The position numbers and the translations under genes are program-made. A DNA stretch of 64,000 nucleotides from JBBSHE01 sp038253325 (GTDB lineage: Bacteria; Actinomycetota; Actinomycetes; Propionibacteriales; Nocardioidaceae): contig JBBSHE010000009.1 of the NCBI GenBank assembly GCA_038253325.1, positions 1 through 64,000 on the forward strand, given 5' to 3'. Numbering within the stretch: the stretch's first letter is position 1; each line of letters begins with the position of its first letter. Below are positions 33,139 through 41,430 of the stretch, in pieces. Below the pieces are notes generated by a model that saw only the letters and a list, made by a program, of their open reading frames with translations, was not told the DNA's origin and did no database searches.

Positions 33139-33144
33139 GGCTGC

Positions 33145-33837
33145 ATGACCTCGACGCTGCCCTACTCGGAGCTTCCGGCACTGATGACGTTGATGACCGG
33201 TGACGAGAAGCACGATCCGAGCTCCACCTCAACCCTTGACGTCTTGTGGGTGCTCTACCGCGATGTCCTACGCGTCGCCCCGAACTTCCCCGACGACCCG
33301 GACCGCGACCGATTCCTGCTGTCCAAGGGACACGGCCCGATGGCTTACTACGCCGTGCTGGCCGCGCACGGGTTCCTCGACCGCGACGAACTGCGAAGCT
33401 TCGGATCCTTTGAGTCCCCGCTCGGTTACCACCCGGACGCGACTCTTGTCCACGGTGCCGAGATCAGCTCGGGCTCGTTGGGACATGGGCTCGGGCTGGC
33501 CGTTGGCGTGGCCATCGGTTTGAGGCTCACCGAGCGTACGGCTCCCCGCGTAATCGTGCTCACCGGTGATGCCGAGCTCGACGAAGGCAGCAACGCGGAG
33601 GCGATTCAGTACGCCGGCCGATCCGCCCTCGACCGGCTCACCGCAGTCGTCGTCGACAACGACTCAGATGGACTCGGCTGGCCCGGTGGGATTGCGTCCC
33701 GATTCGGAGTCGAGGGTTGGGCCACCATCGACGTCGACGGGCGCGATCACGGCGCGCTTCGCCGGGCATTCAACGCGAAGCACTCCGACCGGCCGTTGGC
33801 GGTCGTCGCGCACATCGAGACAGGGGTCGCCGCATGA
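33145..33837 (+). CDS. Transketolase, N-terminal (TPP-binding) subunit
   Basis: A 230-aa half-transketolase carrying the thiamine pyrophosphate domain. Seen: DRFLLSKGHGPMAYYAVLAAHGF, LGYHPDATLVHGAEISSGSLGHGLGLAVGVAIG and the Mg-TPP motif TGDAELDEGSNAEAIQYAG, with VDNDSDG. It needs the separate pyrimidine-binding subunit encoded next; the two genes overlap (ATGA). Split transketolases with this length often serve secondary or special sugar pathways, and neither the donor nor the acceptor can be told from sequence. Confidence 0.87.
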   Translation: MTSTLPYSELPALMTLMTGDEKHDPSSTSTLDVLWVLYRDVLRVAPNFPDDPDRDRFLLSKGHGPMAYYAVLAAHGFLDRDELRSFGSFESPLGYHPDATLVHGAEISSGSLGHGLGLAVGVAIGLRLTERTAPRVIVLTGDAELDEGSNAEAIQYAGRSALDRLTAVVVDNDSDGLGWPGGIASRFGVEGWATIDVDGRDHGALRRAFNAKHSDRPLAVVAHIETGVAA

Positions 33838-34772
33838 GTGCAGCCGTGAACGCGGAAGCCGATCCGACAACGGCGGCCGCGGAGGAACAGCGTGAACGCT
33901 TCTACCGGCTGGTCCCGGAGCTGCTGAGGGGAGACCGCCGCCGGGTGCTGGTGCTGGCCGAGATCGGTGCCGGCTATCTCGACCCCGTAATGTCTGCTCC
34001 GGTCTCCGAACGCATCCTCAACGTCGGGATCCGCGAGCAGCTGATGCTCGGAGTCGCAGGAGGCTTGGCACTCACCGGACTGCGCCCGATCGTGCACACG
34101 TTCCCGCCTTTCCTGCTGGAGCGACCCTTCGAGCAGGTCAAGCTCGACCTGGCACACCAGGGCGTCGGTGCACTGCTGGTGAGTGCCGGCGGTTCGTACG
34201 GCTGGCCGACCGGCGGCCAGACCCACTTCGGGCACCGTGACGTCGCCCTGCTGGACACTCTGGACGGGTGGACGGTGCACGTACCCGGTCACCCGGACGA
34301 GGCCGAGGCGTTGTTGCGCCGCGCCGTCGCCGGCGAGGATCGGGTCTACGTGCGCCTGGACGTCACCTCGAATGCCCAGCCTTACGACATCGGCGATGGG
34401 CACATGACGATGCTGCGGCACGGCAACGCCGGCACCGTGATCGGCGTGGGGCCGATGATCGAGCGGGTGCTGGCGGCGACCGCGAAACGCGACGTCACGG
34501 TGCTCTACGCCACTACCGTGCGACCCTTCGACGCGGACAGCCTGCGGTCGACGCTCACCGAACCCGACGTCGTCCTGGTCGAGCCGTACCTCGCCGGCAC
34601 CTCCGTCGCGCAGGTGAGCGACGCGCTGCGCGCGGTCCGGCATCGCGTTCTCGGCCTCGGAGTGCGTCAGGCGGAGCTGCGCCGCTACGGCACGATCGCC
34701 GACCATGACGCTGCACACGGCCTCGACGTCGCGGGCTTGCGGCGATCCATCGACGACTTCCTTTCCTGCTGA
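33834..34772 (+). CDS. Transketolase, C-terminal (pyrimidine-binding) subunit
   Basis: A 312-aa partner subunit with the pyrimidine domain and the C-terminal transketolase domain. Seen: the catalytic-type Glu in ERILNVGIREQLMLGVAGGLALTG, HTFPPFLLERPFEQVKLDLAHQ, GQTHFGHRDVALL, and the C-terminal domain VTVLYATTVRPFDADSLRSTL. The ATG overlaps the upstream stop. Together the two genes encode one holoenzyme. The operon is closed by the perfect palindrome at 34840-34881. Confidence 0.87.
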   Translation: MSAAVNAEADPTTAAAEEQRERFYRLVPELLRGDRRRVLVLAEIGAGYLDPVMSAPVSERILNVGIREQLMLGVAGGLALTGLRPIVHTFPPFLLERPFEQVKLDLAHQGVGALLVSAGGSYGWPTGGQTHFGHRDVALLDTLDGWTVHVPGHPDEAEALLRRAVAGEDRVYVRLDVTSNAQPYDIGDGHMTMLRHGNAGTVIGVGPMIERVLAATAKRDVTVLYATTVRPFDADSLRSTLTEPDVVLVEPYLAGTSVAQVSDALRAVRHRVLGLGVRQAELRRYGTIADHDAAHGLDVAGLRRSIDDFLSC

Positions 34773-34839
34773 ACCCGGCGAGTTCGACATCAACTGACCT
34801 CCCGCCGTTAACCTCAGCTTTCCCATGTTTACGTGGGAC

Positions 34840-34881
34840 GTCTGCACTTCACCCAGGAAATTTCCTGGGTGAAGTGCAGAC
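34840..34881 (+). terminator. Perfect 42-bp palindrome downstream of the transketolase genes
   Basis: Two 21-bp arms (first arm GTCTGCACTTCACCCAGG then AAA; the second is its exact reverse complement) meet with no spacer. It begins 67 bp after the transketolase stop, so a strong transcription terminator is the simplest reading; a protein-binding site or cruciform is possible. Just after it GGGTGAAGTC repeats part of the arm. Confidence 0.7.
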
Positions 34882-35173
34882 AACGTGGGTGAAGTCGTGG
34901 CTGAGTCGCTCCGCTGTCTCAGTTCGTTGTCTTCATCCCCGTTGGACTGTGATGGTTGCGACAGTGTTGGTCGAGGGATGCATGGGTCCGACGACTGCCG
35001 ACCACGTCCAGGGCTCGGCGCGGGCGCACGCGGCGCCGACGTACGACTCGCCGGCGAGCAGTCCGGCGCGCCAGGCTGCCGGACTCCCTACCCCCCGGGA
35101 CCATGTCGTACAAGAGGGCGTGCGAGGTGGTCGTCTCGAATCAATGCGGTGGGCTAGACGCGGCCGCCTTCAG
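34882..35173. other. Intergenic region without recognisable gene
   Basis: About 290 bp between the palindrome and the small convergent gene. Open frames exist on both strands but their translations look like shadow sequence (Arg/Ala/Gly/Ser-rich without pattern). I see no RNA gene or repeat. Confidence 0.5.
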
Positions 35174-35398
35174 TCACAGAACCGCGCCACGTGGCGCCAC
35201 CTCGATCGCGGCAACGCCCCGGCCGTACAGAACGACGAGCCGGTCACCATGTCTGGTGTGAAGCACTCCAGAGTCCTGAGCAAGCGTCGAGATGACACGC
35301 CCGATGAGCTCCTCGGCGTCGACACTGTCAGGTTCGTCGTACCTGACGTCCATGTGATCGCCGCCGATCAGCCTGACGCGCAACACGATCTCCGCCAT
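35174..35398 (-). CDS. Small hypothetical protein
   Basis: A 74-aa soluble protein with a beta-alpha-beta-like pattern: AEIVLRVRLIGGDHMDVRYDEPDS, DAEELIGRVISTLAQD and a final two-strand part GDRLVVLYGRGVAAIEVAPRG. Composition and codon use look like a true gene. ATG at 35398; a GGAGG sequence lies further upstream than usual. Function unknown. Confidence 0.6.
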   Translation of the reverse strand: MAEIVLRVRLIGGDHMDVRYDEPDSVDAEELIGRVISTLAQDSGVLHTRHGDRLVVLYGRGVAAIEVAPRGAVL

Positions 35399-35476
35399 GA
35401 CCAAGAACCCTAACCTCCGGCCGCCCGGCGTTGGCAGCGAACGAGGACTCGGATCAGCGGCCCAAGAATCGGCCGA

Positions 35477-35893
35477 TCAGGAGCTTGGCTGGACGATGTT
35501 GACCATCCAAGCGATACCGAACTGGTCCGCGCACATGCCGAACTCATCGCCCCACATCTGCTTCTCCAAGGGGACCGACACGTTGCCGCCGTCGGAGAGT
35601 TTCTCCCAGTAGCCGCGCAGTTCGTCGGCGTCGTCGCCGCTCAGACTCACTGCGATGTTGTTACCGGGGTTGTGTTCCATCCCAGCGGGGGTGTCGGCGC
35701 CCATCAGTGTGAATCCGCTGTCGGTCTCGAGCATCCCGTGCATGATCTGGTCAGCGTCCTCGGGAGAGTGCTGCGCGCCGAACTCACCGAAGGTGTTCAG
35801 CGCCAAGGTGCCGCCGAAGACGCCCTGGTAGAACTCCATCGCTTGCCGTGCATTGTCGGTGAAGCTGATGTATGGGTTGAGACGAGAGGCCAT
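35477..35893 (-). CDS. VOC superfamily PhnB-like protein
   Basis: A 138-aa protein matching the PhnB/YjdN-like VOC group: NPYISFTDNARQAMEFYQGVFGGTL at the N-terminus, MHGMLETDSGFTLMGAD and the C-terminal WGDEFGMCADQFGIAWMVNI. These are small, mostly uncharacterised metal-independent or zinc-binding proteins. The ATG at 35893 has a clear AAGGAGC ribosome binding site 6 bases upstream. Confidence 0.87.
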   Translation of the reverse strand: MASRLNPYISFTDNARQAMEFYQGVFGGTLALNTFGEFGAQHSPEDADQIMHGMLETDSGFTLMGADTPAGMEHNPGNNIAVSLSGDDADELRGYWEKLSDGGNVSVPLEKQMWGDEFGMCADQFGIAWMVNIVQPSS

Positions 35894-36066
35894 CTGATGC
35901 TCCTTATGCGAGACAAAGGTCCAGTCCCTGCAGGCTAGCCTGGGCGCCGAAAACAGGCCAGACTCCTGCGCTCGGTCAGCCGAACGCAACGACATGTCCT
36001 TACGAGGTCGGGACTGTTGACCCAGCGTCCAGCCGGAGTCGTGTCGCACCGGGCTGTTGGTCGCGG

Positions 36067-36999
36067 TCAGAGTCGCGCCCGGACGTGGAGCCCGACGTCG
36101 GGATCCACGAGGACCTCCTGGGCCGCTGCAATTCCCGCGACGAGCAGGGTCGAGTCCGTCGGCGTCGAGCGCTTGACGAGGGCGAGCCCGATCGGGCCGA
36201 GCTCGTAGTGCCGCGCCGACGAGCCCATCTGCCCCACCGGTCGGCCGGACGGGTCCAGGACGTCAGCGCCATGTGCGGGCAGCCGGTCGGCTGAGCCGTC
36301 CAGATGCAGCTTGACGAGGCGCCGCGGCGGTCGGCCAAGGTTGTGAACACGGGCGACGGTCTCCTGCCCCCGGTAACAACCCTTGGCGAGGTGGACGGCG
36401 TTGCCGATCCAACCGACCTCGTTGGGAATCGTCTTGTGGTCCGTGTCGAGCCCGAGTCGGGGCCGCCCGTCGGCGATCCGCAGCGCGTCGTACGCCCACG
36501 TTCCGGCTGCGGTGCCAGTGACGTTGAGCGCCACCTCCGAGCGCGGTACGAAATGAATGCGCCCGTCGGGAAGCAGCAGGGCAGCCACGTCGCCGGTCTT
36601 GTCGTCGACCTCGACCCGCATCAGGAAACGCATCGAGTCGAGCCACCGCACCAGCGGCTCAGCGGTGCCGGGCTCGACGTGCGCCCAGAACACCGACCCG
36701 TCGTCGCGTCCCTCCAACACATGCTCAACATGGCCCTGCTGGTCGAGGATCAGCGCGACGGTGTCCTCGTCGCAACCGAGCGTTGCGAAGTCCTGGGTCG
36801 TCAACGAGTTCAGGAACGCAGTACGGTCCGGTCCGGAGACGGCCACCACGCCACGGTGCGAGAGGTCGACGAACGCGGTGCCCGCGACAAGAGCCCGCTG
36901 CTCTCCGAACGGAGCGCCGTAGTGTGCTGCGACCCCGCCGTCGACACCGGAACCCTCGACGGCGCCGTCCGTCCGGAGCAGCGGGCTACGCCAGCTCAT
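36067..36999 (-). CDS. ygfZ: Folate-binding protein YgfZ (iron-sulfur cluster maintenance)
   Basis: A 310-aa GcvT-fold protein. Diagnostic is KGCYRGQETVARVHNLG, containing the K-G-C-Y-x-G-Q-E motif with its reactive Cys; the N-terminal DLSHRGVVAVSGPDRTAFLNSLTTQD segment also fits. YgfZ uses folate in repair or assembly of certain Fe-S enzymes. Its ATG lies inside the 3' end of the fur gene (14-base overlap), so the two are co-expressed, an arrangement common in actinobacteria. Confidence 0.92.
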   Translation of the reverse strand: MSWRSPLLRTDGAVEGSGVDGGVAAHYGAPFGEQRALVAGTAFVDLSHRGVVAVSGPDRTAFLNSLTTQDFATLGCDEDTVALILDQQGHVEHVLEGRDDGSVFWAHVEPGTAEPLVRWLDSMRFLMRVEVDDKTGDVAALLLPDGRIHFVPRSEVALNVTGTAAGTWAYDALRIADGRPRLGLDTDHKTIPNEVGWIGNAVHLAKGCYRGQETVARVHNLGRPPRRLVKLHLDGSADRLPAHGADVLDPSGRPVGQMGSSARHYELGPIGLALVKRSTPTDSTLLVAGIAAAQEVLVDPDVGLHVRARL

Positions 37000-37402
37000 C
37001 AGCGCATGCCTTGCAGCGGCCGAAGATCGTCAGGTGGGTGACCTCGGGCTCGAAGTCGTGGTCTCGACGCAGCCGATCGACCAGTCCCGCGGCCAGCCCG
37101 GTGCTGGCTTCGGTGACGGAGCCGCAGTCGTGGCACACCAGGTGCAGATGGTCCGGCACCGCCGATGAGTGGTACGTCGGTGCGCCATGACCCAGATGCG
37201 CGTGCGTCACGAGGCCGAGCCCTTCGAGCAGCTCGAGCGTGCGGTAGATCGTGGAGAGGTTGATCGTCTCTCCGTGGTCGAGGAGGTATGAGTTGACGTC
37301 GTCCGGTCTCGCGTGCACGAGCTCGGTGACGGCGTCGAGCACCTTGCGGCGTTGCGGCGTGAGGCGATAGCCACGTGACCGCAACTCCTGCTTCAGCTCC
37401 AC
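36986..37402 (-). CDS. Fur-family metal-responsive repressor
   Basis: A 138-aa Fur-family regulator. The N-terminal winged helix contains GYRLTPQRRKVLDAVTEL and NLSTIYRTLELLEGLGLV; the metal-binding part has HLVCHDCGSVTEA and a second pair FGRCKACADEL, two CxxC motifs giving a structural zinc site. Metal specificity (Fe, Zn, Mn or peroxide) cannot be assigned. It starts GTG at 37402 and overlaps ygfZ. Confidence 0.9.
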   Translation of the reverse strand: MELKQELRSRGYRLTPQRRKVLDAVTELVHARPDDVNSYLLDHGETINLSTIYRTLELLEGLGLVTHAHLGHGAPTYHSSAVPDHLHLVCHDCGSVTEASTGLAAGLVDRLRRDHDFEPEVTHLTIFGRCKACADELA

Positions 37403-37492
37403 CGCTCAAGTCTAGGGTGTTTGCTCGCCACGTCCGGTCGCGGGTGCTCGCCGTTCTCGTCGCGAGCGCGGCCAGCAGCGGCCACCACCGAC

Positions 37493-37526
37493 GCCCTGGT
37501 CCCGGGGGAGGACTCGGGACCAGGGC
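37493..37526 (-). terminator. Hairpin downstream of the ferritin-like/microprotein unit
   Basis: Perfect 11-bp inverted repeat (GCCCTGGTCCC / GGGACCAGGGC) with a 12-nt loop, 55 bp after the microprotein stop on the minus strand and upstream of fur. It probably ends the transcript coming from the ferritin-like gene. No U-tract is present. Confidence 0.65.
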
Positions 37527-37580
37527 GCCCGTCAGGTTTCCCGGACGGGTGGCGTCATGGCGTCCGAACGAGGTCGGTCG

Positions 37581-37709
37581 TCATGATGTCTTTCTGCGTG
37601 GTACCCATGCTGGTCGAGAACCCGCCGTACGACGTCTGCCTGCGGCGAGAAGCCACAGCATCCGCGCAGACGACAGGGCCAGCACCAGCCACCCAGTTGT
37701 CTCTGTCAT
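37581..37709 (-). CDS. Candidate 42-aa microprotein
   Basis: A 42-codon ORF with an AGGAGG ribosome binding site a few bases before its ATG (37709). The peptide has a hydrophobic N-terminal half (GWLVLALSSARMLWLLAAG) and a basic C-terminal half (GRRRTAGSRPAWVPRRKTS), the shape of a small membrane-anchored protein. It begins 45 bp after the ferritin-like gene and ends before an 11-bp hairpin, so it would share that transcript. No homologue is known to me. Confidence 0.45.
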   Translation of the reverse strand: MTETTGWLVLALSSARMLWLLAAGRRRTAGSRPAWVPRRKTS

Positions 37710-37754
37710 GTCAGCCTCCTTGAAGCCGGACTCGGCACTAGACCGTCGTCGGTG

Positions 37755-38675
37755 TCACTTGCCGCCACTGGTGTGGATCAAGCCGTTGACGCCGTGCGGG
37801 AAGAACCCGCCCTTGGTCGCCTTTTTCGGGGTGAGGTAGACGACGTTGAGCACGTGCGGAGCCGTCCGGCTGTACGCGATCGAGTTCCGGTCAGCCGGGA
37901 CGAGGTTTGCCCTGTCTCGGCTGCCGATGCCCTGGTCGTCGTCGCTCTGCCCGTCGAGACTGTCCCGTGCCGTCGAGATGGCGCGCGCCTGCTTCTGCAG
38001 ACCCTTACCGTACAGATTGGTCCTGATGATCCCGGCGTGATACGCCTCGACCGCCAAGATGCCGGCTGCGGCCTCCAGGTAGGTCTTGTTGTGGATCAGC
38101 GGGGCGGCACCCTTGTACGCCGTCACGCCCACGTCTTCGAAGATGAACGCGGCGAGCAGGAAGTTGTTCTCGTTCGCGTACGGGTCGAAGGTCTGGTGCG
38201 CGTTGATCAGGCCCGCGGCACGTGCCGCGGCCGTGAAACTGTGCCTGATGTTGATCGCCGGCCGCGCGACCCGGGCACCGCCGAGGGCCTTGCGCAGGAA
38301 CTGGACGTGGGACACCTCGTCATGCGCGATCTCGACCGCATACCGATGGACGGCGGGCGTCGAGAACTTGACTTTGCGCCCGCCGACTACCCGCCCGCGA
38401 CGACCTCTACCGTGGGTGAGACCGTCGTCCAGCCCGTGCCCGAACGCCGCGTTGGAGTAGAACTCCGCTTCGAGGTACTCGAGGTTGAGCGCGAAGTTCA
38501 AGATTGCTGCGTCGCTCGGTGCGCCGAATGCACTGCCTGCGTCGGCTCCAACCAGTGTCGACGCCCCGACGACACCGAGTCCGGCCAGCCCTGCGCTGCG
38601 CAGAAAGCGGCGGCGGTCCGACTCATTCTCGGCGCTCCGCTCGATCATGTTGGTGACTACTTGTTTTCCGAACAC
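37755..38675 (-). CDS. Tat-exported ferritin-like domain protein
   Basis: A 306-aa protein with a twin-arginine signal (ESDRRRFLRSAGLAGLGVVGAS, about residues 18-45) and a ferritin-like four-helix domain (about 55-220: ILNFALNLEYLEAEFYSNAAFG, EIAHDEVSHVQFLRKALGG, NNFLLAAFIFEDVGVTAYKGAAP, AAAGILAVEAYHAGIIRTNLY). The E..., ExxH and E...ExxH-type residues could bind a di-metal centre. It resembles the desiccation-related/ferritin_2 group. The GTG at 38675 has GGAGG 5 bases before; later starts would cut the N-terminus. It is divergent from the Nramp gene and next to fur, hinting at metal or oxidative stress roles. Confidence 0.85.
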   Translation of the reverse strand: MFGKQVVTNMIERSAENESDRRRFLRSAGLAGLGVVGASTLVGADAGSAFGAPSDAAILNFALNLEYLEAEFYSNAAFGHGLDDGLTHGRGRRGRVVGGRKVKFSTPAVHRYAVEIAHDEVSHVQFLRKALGGARVARPAINIRHSFTAAARAAGLINAHQTFDPYANENNFLLAAFIFEDVGVTAYKGAAPLIHNKTYLEAAAGILAVEAYHAGIIRTNLYGKGLQKQARAISTARDSLDGQSDDDQGIGSRDRANLVPADRNSIAYSRTAPHVLNVVYLTPKKATKGGFFPHGVNGLIHTSGGK

Positions 38676-38897
38676 GGATCCTCCAAAGATCTGTGGGATG
38701 CGGGCCGGATGGCCCGCCGAATGTCTGAACGAAGGTGCGCTCACCGGAGGGTTCGAGGGTGTGGCAGGCGCACGAATCTCCTCCCGTCGCCAGGCTGCTG
38801 GGACACTCGACAGAGGCGTCCGTCGTGAGGTTCGTCACCGGCCCTGACCCGGATTGGTGTCGCGGGACCTTTTTTCCGCCTCTGCAAGACTCCCCCC

Positions 38898-40163
38898 GTG
38901 ACGCGTCAGATGAGGGCAGGCCGGCTGCGCCAACCACCAGCCGAGTCCTTGGCGCGCGCGCGGGTACGTGGGCCGTTCCCGCTGCTGGGTCCGGCCTTCG
39001 TCGCGGCGATTGCGTACGTCGACCCCGGCAACTTCGCCACCAACCTGAGTGCCGGCGCGCGGTACGGCTATCTACTCGTCTGGGTGGTCGTGGTGGGGAA
39101 CCTGATGGCGATGCTCATCCAGTACCTCTCCGCGAAGTCGGGGATCGCCACGGGCCAGAGCCTGCCGGAGCTGTGCCGATCGCGGTTCTCGAAACCGGTG
39201 GTCTGGGGCCTATGGGTACAAGCCGAGCTGATCTCGATTGCCACAGACCTCGCCGAGGTCCTCGGTGGGGCGATTGCGTTGCAGCTGTTGTTCGAGGTAC
39301 CGCTGATCGTCGGGGGCGTGATCACCGCCGCCGTCGCGTTCGCGCTGCTCGCGTTCCAGACCCGCGGGCACCGACCGTTCGAGGCAGCCATCACCGGGTT
39401 GCTCGCCGTCATCCTGCTGGGCTTCCTCTACAACGTCGTCGCGGCCGGCGTGAGCCCGGGCGCACTCGCCGAGGGAGTCGTCCCGCGCTTCGACGGGATC
39501 GACAGCCTGGTTCTCGCAACCGGGATGTTGGGCGCAACGGTGATGCCCCATGCGATCTATCTGCACGGTGCGCTGACGCACGATCGGTACGTCCGCGACA
39601 CAGACGAGCAGCGCCGTGCCCTCGTGCGCAGCCAACGCGTCGACGTCGTGACAGCGATGACGATTGCCGGTCTGATGAACCTGGCCCTCGTCGTCGTCGC
39701 TGCCCAGGTGTTCTATGGTCGCGGACCAACGATCGACACGATCGAGCAAGCCCACGCGGGCATCCATGCCGAGCTGGGTCCGGTCGCGGCGTCCGCCCTC
39801 GCGCTCGCTCTGCTCGCCTCCGGCTTTGCCGCATCAAGTGTCGGGACATACTCCGGCCAAGTCGTGATGCAGGGCTTCCTCCGGCGCCGAATCCCACTGC
39901 TGGTGAGGAGGCTGGTCACGCTGACACCGGCGGTGGCTGTCCTCGCGATCGGCGTCGACCCCACTCGGACCCTCGTCCTGTCACAGGTCGTGCTGTCGTT
40001 CGGCATCCCGTTCGCCCTGATTCCCCTGCTCCTCCTCACCAGGCGCGTGGAGGTCATGGGAATCCTGGTCAACCGGACCGCCACGACCGTTGTCGCCGGC
40101 ATCATCGCTGCTGTCATCATCGCCATGAATGCGGCCTTGATCGTGCTCACACTTGCCCAGTGA
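38898..40163 (+). CDS. mntH: Nramp family divalent metal transporter
   Basis: A 421-aa membrane protein with about 11 helices. Nramp signatures are clear: helix 1 VAAIAYVDPGNFATNL with the metal-binding D-P-G-N, and helix 6 GMLGATVMPHAIYLHGAL with M-P-H. A cytosolic consensus loop lies after helix 8 (GTYSGQVVMQGFLRRRIPLLVRRL). It takes up Mn2+ or Fe2+ with protons. GTG start at 38898. The neighbouring fur and ferritin-like genes suggest a metal-homeostasis grouping. Confidence 0.92.
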   Translation: MTRQMRAGRLRQPPAESLARARVRGPFPLLGPAFVAAIAYVDPGNFATNLSAGARYGYLLVWVVVVGNLMAMLIQYLSAKSGIATGQSLPELCRSRFSKPVVWGLWVQAELISIATDLAEVLGGAIALQLLFEVPLIVGGVITAAVAFALLAFQTRGHRPFEAAITGLLAVILLGFLYNVVAAGVSPGALAEGVVPRFDGIDSLVLATGMLGATVMPHAIYLHGALTHDRYVRDTDEQRRALVRSQRVDVVTAMTIAGLMNLALVVVAAQVFYGRGPTIDTIEQAHAGIHAELGPVAASALALALLASGFAASSVGTYSGQVVMQGFLRRRIPLLVRRLVTLTPAVAVLAIGVDPTRTLVLSQVVLSFGIPFALIPLLLLTRRVEVMGILVNRTATTVVAGIIAAVIIAMNAALIVLTLAQ

Positions 40164-40197
40164 CCGGTCGGCGATACGCCAGGGCAGGATGAGGCAC

Positions 40198-41424
40198 ATG
40201 AAGCTCGACATCCCCCGGGTACGCGCCGAGTTCCCGGCTCTCCTGCACGACGTCGCCTACTTCGACGGGCCGGGTGGATCTCAGACTCCGCGGGTCGTCG
40301 CCGACGCCGTCGCCAGCCTGATGTGTGCGGGAGTATCGAACCGCGGCATCGTGACCGCGGCCGAACGGCGTGCCGAAGACGCCGTGGTCGCCGCCCGGGA
40401 GGCGATCGCGGCGCTGCTCGGCGGGCGTGCCGATGGTGTGGTCTTCGGTCGGTCGATGACGCAGCTCACGTTCGACCTCGCGCGGGCCTTGTCACGACAA
40501 TGGGTCGACGGCGACGAGATCATCGTCACCCGACTCGACCACGACGCGAACATCCGGCCCTGGGTCCGTGCCGCTGACTCTTCCCCCGTCACGGTCCGCT
40601 GGGCGCCGTTCGACCGGCAGACGGGTGAGCTACCGGTGGATGCGGTCGCAGGGCTGCTGTCGCCGCGCACCCGGCTGGTCGCGCTGACGGCAGCCTCCAA
40701 CCTGCTCGGCACCCGACCCGACGTTGCCGCGATCGCGGCCGCGGCCCATGACGTCGGTGCGGTCGTCTATGTCGACGGTGTGCATCTGACCCCGCACGCG
40801 TCGGTCGACGTGGCAACGCTCGGCGCGGACTTCTTCGCGTGCTCGCCCTACAAGTTCTTCGGCCCGCACCTCGGCGTGGTCCACGCGGACGCAGATCTGC
40901 TCGCGACGATCTGGCCGGACAAGCTGCTGCCCGCCAGCGACCAGGTTCCGGACCGTTTCGAGCTTGGCACGCTTCCGTACGAGCTCCTTGCCGGTGTCGA
41001 GGCGACCGTCGCCTTCATCGCCGAGCTCGTACCGGCCGACCCGGGCGACGCCGTCCGGGACCGCCTGGTCGCAGCAATGTCCGCCGTCGAGGAGTACGAG
41101 GACGGTCTGTTCGAACGCCTGGTGGCCGGGTTGGACGCGATCGACGGCATTCAGCGGCACGGGCGACCGGCTCGGCACACCCCGACCGTCTTGTTCTCCG
41201 TGCGCGGGCTGTCGTCGCAGCAGGCGTACGAGTCACTTGCTGCGCGCGGCGTCAACGCACCCGCCGGAAGCTTCTACGCGCTCGAGGCATCCCGGTGGCT
41301 CGGTCTCGGCGACGCCGGCGCGATCCGGGTCGGCCTCGCGCCGTACACGGACGATCGCGACGTCGACCGGCTGCTGAGCGCGGTGCGCGACCTCACCGGT
41401 GCCGCCGCCCACGGACGTCAATGA
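40198..41424 (+). CDS. Cysteine-desulfurase-like PLP enzyme (VC1184 subfamily), no catalytic Cys
   Basis: A 408-aa fold-type I PLP enzyme resembling SufS/NifS. Seen: FDGPGGSQTPRVVADAVASLM, FGRSMTQLTFDLARAL, RLDHDANIRPW (His stacking on PLP), VDGVHLTPH, and the Schiff-base Lys in ACSPYKFFGPHLG. The C-terminal loop (RGVNAPAGSFYALEASRWLGL) lacks the active-site Cys of true desulfurases, matching the VC1184-type subfamily. Likely another PLP reaction, perhaps lyase or transaminase. ATG at 40198 with GAGG upstream; 40189 possible. Confidence 0.85.
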   Translation: MKLDIPRVRAEFPALLHDVAYFDGPGGSQTPRVVADAVASLMCAGVSNRGIVTAAERRAEDAVVAAREAIAALLGGRADGVVFGRSMTQLTFDLARALSRQWVDGDEIIVTRLDHDANIRPWVRAADSSPVTVRWAPFDRQTGELPVDAVAGLLSPRTRLVALTAASNLLGTRPDVAAIAAAAHDVGAVVYVDGVHLTPHASVDVATLGADFFACSPYKFFGPHLGVVHADADLLATIWPDKLLPASDQVPDRFELGTLPYELLAGVEATVAFIAELVPADPGDAVRDRLVAAMSAVEEYEDGLFERLVAGLDAIDGIQRHGRPARHTPTVLFSVRGLSSQQAYESLAARGVNAPAGSFYALEASRWLGLGDAGAIRVGLAPYTDDRDVDRLLSAVRDLTGAAAHGRQ

Positions 41425-41430
41425 CGCGCC

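Noticed and set aside
34874..35413. 179-codon plus-strand frame downstream of the palindrome
   Set aside because: It overlaps the better supported minus-strand small gene and its composition shows no protein pattern.
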